Source: Methylobacterium sp. NEAU K (GTDB lineage: Bacteria > Pseudomonadota > Alphaproteobacteria > Rhizobiales > Beijerinckiaceae). Taken from it: DNA of 52,200 nucleotides. Where the stretch lies: positions 1 to 52,200 of the forward strand of contig NZ_JAUYZJ010000034.1 in assembly GCF_030700285.1 (NCBI RefSeq). Reading direction: 5' to 3'. Under the pieces are notes generated by a model. The model was given only the letters and a program-made list of their open reading frames with translations, made no database searches and had not been told where the DNA came from. The position numbers were made by a program, and so were the translations under genes. Below, piece by piece: positions 27,326-34,177 of the stretch; position 1 is the stretch's first letter, and the number at the start of each line of letters is the position of its first letter.

Positions 27326-27534
27326 GACGTGTGCCCCTTCTGCGACGTGCCGCGGTCTTCTGCGTAGGCGCCTCGGCCCCGCACCGCTTTGGCCCTCGGT
27401 GTGTCAAACGGGTGATAGACACCGCTAATCCGTGCTGCAACGTGACAGCAACGTTCCCGGTCGGACGGACCTATTTCTGCCGCGACCGTGACCGATTTCC
27501 CGCATCAAGCGACTCGCGAGCTTGAAAGACGATA

Positions 27535-28647
27535 ATGAAGCGCCTGACGACCTTGGCCTCGATCGCCGGTCTCTGCACGGTTGTCGGCCTGTTCATGTCC
27601 TCCGGGCTTGAGGATGTGTCGGCCGCCGTCGTGAGTGCCGGCTGGGGCGCCGCTCTGGTGGTGGTGGCCCGCATCGCGGCCGTCGCCTGGGCGGGACTCG
27701 GCTGGTACGTCGTGTTCCCGTCCGGTGCGGCCAAGCTCGCCGACTGCGTCTCGCTCCGGTTCGTGCGCGAGGGGATCAACACGCTGCTGCCGGTGGCCAC
27801 CGTGGGCGGCGACTTCGTCGGCGCGCGCCTGATGGCCAAGCGCGGCGTTCCGGGCGCGCTGGCGGGCGCCAGCATGTTCGTGGATCTGATGACGCAGGCG
27901 CTGACGCAGCTCCTGTTCACCATCGCCGGCCTGGGCCTCCTGGTCCTGATCGTCGGCGACGGGCCCATCGCCCGCACCGTCGCGGGCGGGCTGGCCGTGG
28001 CGGTGCCCGCCCTCGGGGCCTTCTACCTGATCCAGCGTCGGGCCGGGCACCGGATCATCCAGGGATTGCTGAGCCGCTTCGCGTCGGGCCGCGAGTGGCG
28101 GGCGTTCGGCGCCATCGACCAGCTCTACGACAGCCTGCGCCGGATGTACGGCAACCACGGCCGCTTCGCCTCGGCGGTGGGGGTCCACTTCCTGGGCTGG
28201 GTGATCGGGACGCTGGAGGTCTATGTCTGCCTGCATTTCATGGGCTACCCGGTCGACTTCGCGCAGGCCCTGGTGATCGAGAGCCTCGCCCAGGCGGTGC
28301 GCGGCGCGGCCTTCGCGGTGCCCGGTGCCCTCGGCGCCCAGGAGGGCGGCCTTATCGCCCTCTGCGGCCTGTTCGACATCCCCGCGGAGGCGGCGCTCGC
28401 CCTATCGCTGGTCAAGCGTTTCGCCGACCTCGGCGTGGGGATTCCGAGCCTCTTGCTCTGGCACCGGATCGAGGCCCGGCTCCGGCTCGAGGCGCCGGCG
28501 GACGAGGAGCAGGAGCCGGAGCCCGGCGTCGGCCGCAGCGCCAAGATGGTGCCGCAGCCCGCGACGCTCGGGCCGTTCTACAGCTACGCCCCGCCCCGCA
28601 TGGGTGCGCGGCTCGGCGACGGCGAGGAGTTCAAGAAGTGCGCCTGA
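27535..28647 (+). CDS. hpnL: Hopanoid-cluster membrane protein HpnL (lysylphosphatidylglycerol synthase-like TM domain)
   Basis: The 370-residue polytopic protein has about eight hydrophobic segments. It carries features of the HpnL family within the flippase-like domain of LPG synthases: VREGINTLLPVATVGGDFVGARLM, MFVDLMTQALTQLLF, VHFLGWVIGTLEVYVCL and RGAAFAVPGALGAQEGG. Its exact role is unknown; a lipid-flipping or trafficking role is inferred from the fold. It begins the plus-strand run hpnL-hpnM-hpnI-hpnJ-hpnK. The last 10 bp overlap the GTG start of hpnM. The C-terminal ~50 residues are a hydrophilic, probably cytoplasmic tail. Confidence 0.92.
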   Translation: MKRLTTLASIAGLCTVVGLFMSSGLEDVSAAVVSAGWGAALVVVARIAAVAWAGLGWYVVFPSGAAKLADCVSLRFVREGINTLLPVATVGGDFVGARLMAKRGVPGALAGASMFVDLMTQALTQLLFTIAGLGLLVLIVGDGPIARTVAGGLAVAVPALGAFYLIQRRAGHRIIQGLLSRFASGREWRAFGAIDQLYDSLRRMYGNHGRFASAVGVHFLGWVIGTLEVYVCLHFMGYPVDFAQALVIESLAQAVRGAAFAVPGALGAQEGGLIALCGLFDIPAEAALALSLVKRFADLGVGIPSLLLWHRIEARLRLEAPADEEQEPEPGVGRSAKMVPQPATLGPFYSYAPPRMGARLGDGEEFKKCA

Positions 28648-29252
28648 CCCGTCGGCTCGCGGCCGCCGCCCTGCTGGCCGCCCCCCTGCTGGTCCCGGCC
28701 TCGGCCCGGGCCGCGGACGATCCCGCCGTGCAGACCGTGCGCGACCTCTACGCTGCGTTCTCCGCCGCGCTGAAGGACGGCCCGGGCTCCCTGCCCGCGC
28801 GGGTCGAGGCGGTGGGGCCGGCGATCGAGAAGGCCTTCGACTTCCCGGCCATGGCCCGCGTCGCGGTCGGCCCGAAATGGTCGAGCTTCACCCCGGAGCA
28901 GCAGGCGGCGGTCACCGACGCGTTCAAGCGCAGCCTGACCGTCACCTACGCCAATCGTCTGGCCCGGGCCGCGGGCGGCAAGTTCGACGTGACCCCGAAG
29001 GTGGAGGAGCGCGGCAGCCAGCGGGTGGTGCCGACCCGCGTCACCGCCGCCGACGGCGACGATTCGGAGGTCGATTTCGTCGTCAACGCCGAAAGCCGCA
29101 TCCAGGACGTCCTGCTCAACGGCGACGTGAGCGAGATCGCCGCCCAGCGCAACGCGCTCTCCGCTCCTCTGAAGTCCGGCGGAGCCGACGGTGTCGTGAA
29201 GTTCCTCCGCCAGCGCGCCGACGGCATGCTCGCCGCCAAGCCGACGCCGTGA
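28638..29252 (+). CDS. hpnM: Hopanoid-cluster periplasmic MlaC/Ttg2D-like protein HpnM
   Basis: Starting at GTG 28638 inside the end of hpnL, the 204-residue product has a signal peptide (RLTRRLAAAALLAAPLLVPASARA) and an MlaC-type lipid-binding domain: TVRDLYAAF, FDFPAMARVAVGPKWSSFTPEQQ, FKRSLTVTYANRL and VDFVVNAESRIQDVLLNG. HpnM and the RND protein HpnN are thought to move hopanoids between membranes. The longer open frame upstream in this phase is not coding, because it overlaps all of hpnL. Confidence 0.92.
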   Translation: MRLTRRLAAAALLAAPLLVPASARAADDPAVQTVRDLYAAFSAALKDGPGSLPARVEAVGPAIEKAFDFPAMARVAVGPKWSSFTPEQQAAVTDAFKRSLTVTYANRLARAAGGKFDVTPKVEERGSQRVVPTRVTAADGDDSEVDFVVNAESRIQDVLLNGDVSEIAAQRNALSAPLKSGGADGVVKFLRQRADGMLAAKPTP

Positions 29253-29339
29253 ACTGCGCCGCCGCGGGTGCGGCCCTGAACCGGCCGCGCGCGGCCATTG
29301 CCGCCTGAGGCGGCCGGACGATCGCACGGACCCGACCGG

Positions 29340-30548
29340 ATGGACCTCACCTCGCTGGCGCTGCACGTCGTGTCGTGGCTCTCGCTCCTCTGCCTGATCC
29401 TGGCGGCGGCGGGCTGCCTCTACGCGCTCGCGGCCGCCTATTTCGCCGGTCGCTATGCTGCGCGCCCCGTCCCGGCGCTCGCGCCTGCAGCGCCCCGGCC
29501 CTCGGTGACGGTGCTCAAGCCGCTCTGCGGCCTCGAGCCGAACCTCTACGAGAATCTCGAGACCGTGCTGCGCCAGGCCTATGCCGGCGAAGTCCAGGTG
29601 GTGTTCGGCGTCCAGAAGGCCGCCGACCCGGCCATCGGCGTGGTGGATCGGCTGAAGCAGGCCTATCCCGAGGCCCGCATCGACCTCGTGATCGACGGGC
29701 GCCAGCACGGCTCGAACCGCAAGGTCTCGAACCTGATCAACATGGCCGAGCTGATCGCCCACGACGTGGTGGTGCTGGCCGACAGCGACATGGTGGTCGG
29801 CTCCGACTACCTGGAGCGACTTGTGGCCGAGCTGTCGCAGGAGGGAGTCTCCGGCGTCACCTGCCTGTATCACGGCGTGCCGGCCTACCGGGGCCTCTAC
29901 GACCAGCTCTCGACGCTCGCCATCGACACGCAGTTCCTGCCGAACGTGGTGATGGGCCTGTGCCTCGGTCTGGCCAAGCCCTGCTTCGGCTCGACGGTCG
30001 CCTTCACCCGGGCAAGTCTCGATGCGGTGGGCGGCTTCCGCAGCTTCCGCAACGACCTCGCCGACGACTACGCCATCGGAGCGGCCCTGCGCGGCCTCGG
30101 CGGCCGGATTGTGATCCCGAGCTTCACCATCGGCCATACCAGCATCGACACCGAATTCTCCGGCCTGTGGCGGCACGAGCTGCGCTGGAACCGCACCATT
30201 CGCACCGTCGATCCGGCCGGCTATGCCGGCTCCGTCGTAACCCACGCCTTCCCTCTGGCCCTGGTCGGTGCGCTGTTGCCCGGCGCCGGGACGGGCGCGC
30301 TCGCGGTGGCCGCCGTGGCGCTGGCTGGTCGGATCGTCCTCTGCCGGCAGCTGGAGCGAGCCTTCGGCCTCGCCCCGCACCCCTACGGACTGTTGCCGAT
30401 CCGCGACATCCTCTCCTTCCTGAACTTCTCCTGGGCCTTCGTGTCGGGGTCGGTGACATGGAAAGGTCACGATTATCACGTGGTTGCGGACGGTACCCTG
30501 ATCCCGGACGCCGACCTCGGCCGCGATGCCGGCGCACCCACCCGCTGA
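29340..30548 (+). CDS. hpnI: Hopanoid glycosyltransferase HpnI
   Basis: HpnI adds N-acetylglucosamine to bacteriohopanetetrol. The 402-residue product has an N-terminal membrane helix (about 10-35), then a GT2 ceramide-glucosyltransferase-like domain: VTVLKPLCGLEPNLYENLE, VVFGVQKAADPAI, the DxD motif VLADSDMVVG, CFGSTVAFTRASLDAVGGF, DDYAIGAALR and the RHELRWNRTIR (Q/RxxRW) motif. Two or more C-terminal helices follow. ATG 29340 (MDLTSLALHV) is chosen over the frame's first start at 29298. It follows hpnM by 87 bp and is in order with hpnJ and hpnK. Confidence 0.95.
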   Translation: MDLTSLALHVVSWLSLLCLILAAAGCLYALAAAYFAGRYAARPVPALAPAAPRPSVTVLKPLCGLEPNLYENLETVLRQAYAGEVQVVFGVQKAADPAIGVVDRLKQAYPEARIDLVIDGRQHGSNRKVSNLINMAELIAHDVVVLADSDMVVGSDYLERLVAELSQEGVSGVTCLYHGVPAYRGLYDQLSTLAIDTQFLPNVVMGLCLGLAKPCFGSTVAFTRASLDAVGGFRSFRNDLADDYAIGAALRGLGGRIVIPSFTIGHTSIDTEFSGLWRHELRWNRTIRTVDPAGYAGSVVTHAFPLALVGALLPGAGTGALAVAAVALAGRIVLCRQLERAFGLAPHPYGLLPIRDILSFLNFSWAFVSGSVTWKGHDYHVVADGTLIPDADLGRDAGAPTR

Positions 30549-30605
30549 TTCCGGCTTCCGCTCCCTCCGCCCTCCCCCCGGCATTGCCCTGAGGCCTTGA
30601 ACCCC

Positions 30606-32039
30606 ATGCGCACGCTCTTTCTCCAGGCTCCCACCTTCGACGGTTTCGACGGCGGTGCCGGCTCTCGCTACCAGGCCAAGCGCGAGATCAAGTCGTTCTG
30701 GTATCCGACCTGGCTGGCCCAGCCGGCCGCCCTGGTGCCGAACTCGAAGTTGATCGACGCGCCGCCGCACAACATCAAGCTCCCCGAGATCGTGGCCCAG
30801 GCCAAGGATTTCGACCTCGTCGTGCTTCACACCTCGGTGCCGTCGTTCAAGTCCGACGTGAAGACCATCGAGGCGCTCAAGGCCGCGAATCCGAAGCTCA
30901 TCGCCGGCCTGATCGGTGCCAAGGTCGCGGTCGACGCCGCCGGCGCGATGGCCCAGGCCCCGGTGGTCGATTTCTGCGCGCGCAACGAGTTCGACTTCAC
31001 CGTCAAGGAAGTCGCCGACGGCGTCCCGATGTCCCAGATCAAAGGCCTGTCCTATCGCGATGCGAACGGCGTCGTGGTCCATAACGAGGACCGCGAGATC
31101 ATGACGGACATGGACCAGCTGCCCTTCGTGACCAGCGTCTACAAGCGCGACCTGGAGATGGAGAAGTATTTCATCGGCTACCTGAAGCACCCCTACATCT
31201 CGTTCTACTCAGGGAGGGGCTGCAAGAGCCGCTGCACCTTCTGCCTGTGGCCGCAGACGGTCGGCGGCCACACCTACCGCACCCGCTCGGTCGCCCACGT
31301 GATCGAGGAGATCAAGTACTGCCTGAAGGAGTTCCCCCAGACCAAGGAGTTCTTCTTCGACGACGATACGTTCACCGATAACCTCCCGCGTGCGGAAGAA
31401 ATCGCCCGCGAGCTCGGCAAGCTCGGCGTGACCTGGTCGTGCAACGCCAAGGCGAACGTGCCCCGCGAGACCCTGAAGGTGCTCAAGGAGAACGGCCTGC
31501 GCCTGCTGCTGGTCGGCTACGAGTCCGGCAACCAAGCGATCCTGCACAACATCAAGAAGGGCATGCGCGTCGAGGTCGCCGAGAAGTTCACCAAGGATTG
31601 CCACGAGCTCGGCATCGCCATCCACGGGACCTTCATCCTCGGCCTGCCCGGCGAGACCAAGGAGACGATCCAGGAGACGATCGCCTTCGCCAAGCGGATC
31701 AACCCGCACACGATCCAGGTCTCGCTGGCGGCACCCTACCCGGGCACCTTCCTCTACAAGCAGGCGGTGGAGAACGGCTGGCTCGACATCGAGAACGCCG
31801 AGCTCGTCGACGAGAACGGCGTGCAGGTCGCGCCGCTGCACTACCCGCACCTGTCGCACACCGAGATCTTCACCTCGGTGGAGGAGTTCTACAAGAAGTT
31901 CTACTTCCGGGCGCCGAAGATCGCCTCGATCGTCAGCGAGATGGTGCGCTCCCCCGACATGATGAAGCGGCGCCTGCGCGAGGGCGTCGAGTTCTACCGC
32001 TTCCTCAAGGAGCGCCAGGGCACTGCCAAGGCGGCGTAA
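30606..32039 (+). CDS. hpnJ: Hopanoid radical SAM protein HpnJ
   Basis: HpnJ is needed to turn glucosaminyl-bacteriohopanetetrol into the cyclitol ether by ring contraction. The 477-residue product has an N-terminal B12-binding-like domain (LFLQAPTFDGFDGGAGSRY... up to ~190). The radical SAM core starts with GRGCKSRCTFCLWPQT (CxxxCxxC) and continues FFFDDDTFTDN, LLLVGYESGNQAILHNI, HGTFILGLPGET and VSLAAPYPGTFLYKQAV. ATG 30606 gives the usual MRTLFLQAP start; TTG 30597 is less likely. Between this gene and hpnK lies an unusual four-hairpin element. Confidence 0.95.
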   Translation: MRTLFLQAPTFDGFDGGAGSRYQAKREIKSFWYPTWLAQPAALVPNSKLIDAPPHNIKLPEIVAQAKDFDLVVLHTSVPSFKSDVKTIEALKAANPKLIAGLIGAKVAVDAAGAMAQAPVVDFCARNEFDFTVKEVADGVPMSQIKGLSYRDANGVVVHNEDREIMTDMDQLPFVTSVYKRDLEMEKYFIGYLKHPYISFYSGRGCKSRCTFCLWPQTVGGHTYRTRSVAHVIEEIKYCLKEFPQTKEFFFDDDTFTDNLPRAEEIARELGKLGVTWSCNAKANVPRETLKVLKENGLRLLLVGYESGNQAILHNIKKGMRVEVAEKFTKDCHELGIAIHGTFILGLPGETKETIQETIAFAKRINPHTIQVSLAAPYPGTFLYKQAVENGWLDIENAELVDENGVQVAPLHYPHLSHTEIFTSVEEFYKKFYFRAPKIASIVSEMVRSPDMMKRRLREGVEFYRFLKERQGTAKAA

Positions 32040-32050
32040 AGCAAAGGGGT

Positions 32051-32144
32051 CCGGGGCCTGCGGCCCCGGCGGGGAGCGCGGGGCTTAAGCCCCGCTCCTT
32101 TCCCAGGGCTCCGCCCTGGGCCTACGAGAGGGCTCGCCCTCTCG
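32051..32144. repeat. Array of four consecutive perfect hairpins between hpnJ and hpnK
   Basis: Four perfect stems occur with almost no gap. CCGGGGCC/GGCCCCGG (32051-32069, loop TGC). GCGGGGCTT/AAGCCCCGC (32078-32095, continuous palindrome). CCCAGGGC/GCCCTGGG (32102-32120, loop TCC). CGAGAGGG/CCCTCTCG (32125-32144, loop CTCG). No T-run follows. This looks like an intergenic repeat element of the REP/BIME type rather than a simple terminator, placed inside the hpn operon 20 bp before the hpnK start. Confidence 0.85.
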
Positions 32145-32164
32145 ACACCCGTTACGAGGTGATC

Positions 32165-33007
32165 GTGAAGCGACTCGTCGTCACGGCCGATGATTTCGGG
32201 CTGAGCCTCGAAGTCAACGAGGCCGTCGAGCAGGCCCACCGCGAGGGGATCCTGGCCGCGGCGAGCCTGATGGTCGCGGCGCCCGCCGCAGCCGACGCCG
32301 TCGCCCGGGCCCGGCGGATGCCCTCCCTGCGGGTCGGCCTCCACCTCGTTTTGGTCGAGGCCTGGCCGACCCTGCCGGCCGCGCAGCTGCCGGACCTGAC
32401 GGATGCCGCCGGCCTGATGCGCGCCGACATGGCCCGCCTTGGCCTCGACCTCGCCAAGAAGCCCGCGGCCCGGCGCCAGCTCGCCGCCGAGATCGCGGCG
32501 CAGTTCGAGGCCTACCGGGCGACCGGCCTGCCCCTGGATCACGTCAACGCCCACAAGCACTTCCACGTCCACCCGCTGATCGCGGGCGCCGTTCTGCGCA
32601 TCGGGCGCGGCTACGGCATGCGGGCGATCCGCGTTCCCCGCGAGCCGCGGGAGATCCTCCGCCGGGCCGAACCCGGCGCGCGTCCGCGACCGGCCCTCGA
32701 CATCGCCCCCTGGGCGGCGCTGCTCGCCGTGCGCGCCCGGCAGGCGGGCCTCCTGATCCCTGACCGGACCCTCGGGCTTGCCTGGTCGGGTGCCATGACA
32801 TCCACCCGGGTGGCGGCGCTGCTGGCGCAGCTCCCGGACGGCCTGACCGAACTCTACACCCATCCGGCCACGGCCGGCGGCTTCCCCGGCGAGGCGCCGG
32901 GCTATCTCTACGCCGCCGAGCGCGACGCGCTGGTCGCCCCCGCCTCCCGGGCGGCCGCCGACGCGTCGGGCGCGCTCAGGGGCGGGTTCTCGGATTTCTT
33001 GCGCTAG
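32165..33007 (+). CDS. hpnK: Hopanoid N-deacetylase HpnK (YdjC/ChbG family)
   Basis: HpnK deacetylates the N-acetylglucosaminyl hopanoid made by HpnI, leaving the amine used in the next step. The 280-residue protein has the YdjC-family metal motif VTADDFGLSLEVN, GLHLVLVEAWPTL and the HVNAHKHFHVHP His cluster, and ends with LTELYTHPAT... as expected. GTG 32165 (VKRLVVTADDFG) is chosen; GTG 32159 is an alternative. Its TAG overlaps, on the opposite strand, the stop codon of a vapC relic. Confidence 0.93.
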   Translation: MKRLVVTADDFGLSLEVNEAVEQAHREGILAAASLMVAAPAAADAVARARRMPSLRVGLHLVLVEAWPTLPAAQLPDLTDAAGLMRADMARLGLDLAKKPAARRQLAAEIAAQFEAYRATGLPLDHVNAHKHFHVHPLIAGAVLRIGRGYGMRAIRVPREPREILRRAEPGARPRPALDIAPWAALLAVRARQAGLLIPDRTLGLAWSGAMTSTRVAALLAQLPDGLTELYTHPATAGGFPGEAPGYLYAAERDALVAPASRAAADASGALRGGFSDFLR

Positions 33008-33216
33008 GCCGCCCGCGGCCTCGGTTCCTCGAAGCGAGGCGCGAGAGGATGGGTGTGCAAGGCACGGTCGACCGTGACGAGGCGCCGATCCTCGACGAGG
33101 CACTGCACCAGCAGCATCCTGTCGAACGGGTCGCGTGTCGGCGGCATCGGATCGACGGCATGTGACGCCGTGATCGGCCGCATCGCGATCCCCCAGAGGC
33201 TGGCGACTCTGACCTC
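33004..33216 (-). pseudogene. VapC-type PIN-domain toxin remnant
   Basis: Read on the minus strand, 70 codons give EVRVASLWGIAMRPITASH followed by AVDPMPPTRDPFDRMLL and LVEDRRLVTVDRALHTHPL before a stop. This matches the C-terminal half of VapC/PhoU-like PIN toxins (ASLWEIAI, PITAxHA, RDPFDRMLVAQ, LVTADRAL). Relative to the family, the part containing the first active-site acids is gone, and about 15 residues seem deleted after SLW-IA. No antitoxin gene is beside it. The stop codon at 33004-33006 interlocks with the hpnK stop at 33005-33007. Confidence 0.7.
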
Positions 33217-33264
33217 CCAGGATGGCGGTTGGATCCAGCCACGGCAATTGACGGCCTAAATTGC

Positions 33265-33278
33265 CTGACTAAAGTCAG
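33265..33278 (+). promoter_or_regulatory. Palindromic operator candidate before the MarR-GNAT gene
   Basis: CTGACT-AA-AGTCAG is a perfect 6-bp dyad with 2-nt spacer that ends 5 nt before the first ATG of the MarR-family gene. MarR proteins commonly bind such palindromes in their own promoters, so autoregulation is likely. It occupies the place where a ribosome binding site would be expected. Confidence 0.5.
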
Positions 33279-33283
33279 CTATT

Positions 33284-34159
33284 ATGATGCCCGATTCCAT
33301 CGCCCGATTCCGTCGCTTCGCCCGTGCCGTCACCGCGGAGATCGGCGCCCTCGACAGCTCGTTCCTGGGCCGGGGCCGGCCCCTTGGCGCCGCCCGTGTG
33401 GTGAACGCGATCGGCGCGGGGCGAGCCGACGTGGCCGAGATTCGCGCCTATCTCGGCCTCGATTCCGGCCTGATGAGCCGCCTGCTCCGGAGCCTCGAAG
33501 AGGAAGGCTTGGTCGCCACCGAGCCGCATCCCGAGGACGCCCGTCGCCGGGTCGTGCGCCTGACAGATGCGGGACAGCGGGAGTTCCTGGCCTATGAGGA
33601 TATCTCCGACGCGCGCGCCTCGACGTTGCTGGCTCGTTCGCCTCGTGCGGACGCGTTGCTGCGCGCGATGGATCTAGTCGCCCTGACGCTCGGCCGCGAC
33701 CGGATCGCGATCGAGGAGGCCGACCCCCGGGGCGAGACCGCCCGCGCGTGCCTGGAGGCGTACTATGCCGAACTCGCGCGCCGGCTGGAGAGCGGGTTCG
33801 ACGTCAAACGGTCTCGCGATCCGGAGGCGCGGGCGATGGTCCGGCCGCGCGGCACGTTCCTGCTCGCGGTGGCGGACGGCCTGCCGGTCGGATGTGTCGG
33901 CCTGAAGGGCAGCGGCGGCCCGATCGCCGAGGTCAAGCGGCTATGGATCGACCCCGCCGCCCGAGGCTTTGGCCTCGCCCGACGCCTGATGCAGGCCGTC
34001 GAGGCCGTCGCCCGGGACCTTTCGGTGGCAGTGCTGCGCCTCGACACCAGCAGCGCCCTGCCCGAGGCCCTGGCGCTCTACCGCACCTCGGGCTGGGTCG
34101 AGGTCGCGCGCTTCAACGACGACCCCTACCCCGACCACTTTTTCGAGAAGGCGCTCTGA
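33284..34159 (+). CDS. MarR-family regulator fused to a GNAT acetyltransferase
   Basis: The 291-residue protein has an N-terminal winged helix of MarR type (about 30-100: ADVAEIRAYLGLDSGLMSRLL, LEEEGLVATEPHPEDARRRVVRLTDAG) and a C-terminal GNAT domain (about 145-290: FLLAVADGLPVGCVGLKG, VKRLWIDPAARGFGLARRLMQ with the acetyl-CoA loop, LRLDTSSALPEALALYRTSGW). Such bifunctional proteins are widespread in actinobacteria and proteobacteria; their acetylation target is mostly unknown. ATG 33284 or 33287 can be the start. No Shine-Dalgarno sequence is evident, since the palindrome fills that space. It lies inside the hopanoid region, convergent with hpnN. Confidence 0.9.
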   Translation: MMPDSIARFRRFARAVTAEIGALDSSFLGRGRPLGAARVVNAIGAGRADVAEIRAYLGLDSGLMSRLLRSLEEEGLVATEPHPEDARRRVVRLTDAGQREFLAYEDISDARASTLLARSPRADALLRAMDLVALTLGRDRIAIEEADPRGETARACLEAYYAELARRLESGFDVKRSRDPEARAMVRPRGTFLLAVADGLPVGCVGLKGSGGPIAEVKRLWIDPAARGFGLARRLMQAVEAVARDLSVAVLRLDTSSALPEALALYRTSGWVEVARFNDDPYPDHFFEKAL

Positions 34160-34177
34160 CCGGCCGGGGCCGGCCGC

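Noticed and set aside
28584..31190. 868-codon minus-strand frame opposite hpnM, hpnI and hpnJ
   Set aside because: Antisense to three genes with clear family motifs.
32051..32144. CRISPR array or simple terminator between hpnJ and hpnK
   Set aside because: The four stems differ in sequence, so there is no repeat-spacer pattern, and no T-run follows any stem.
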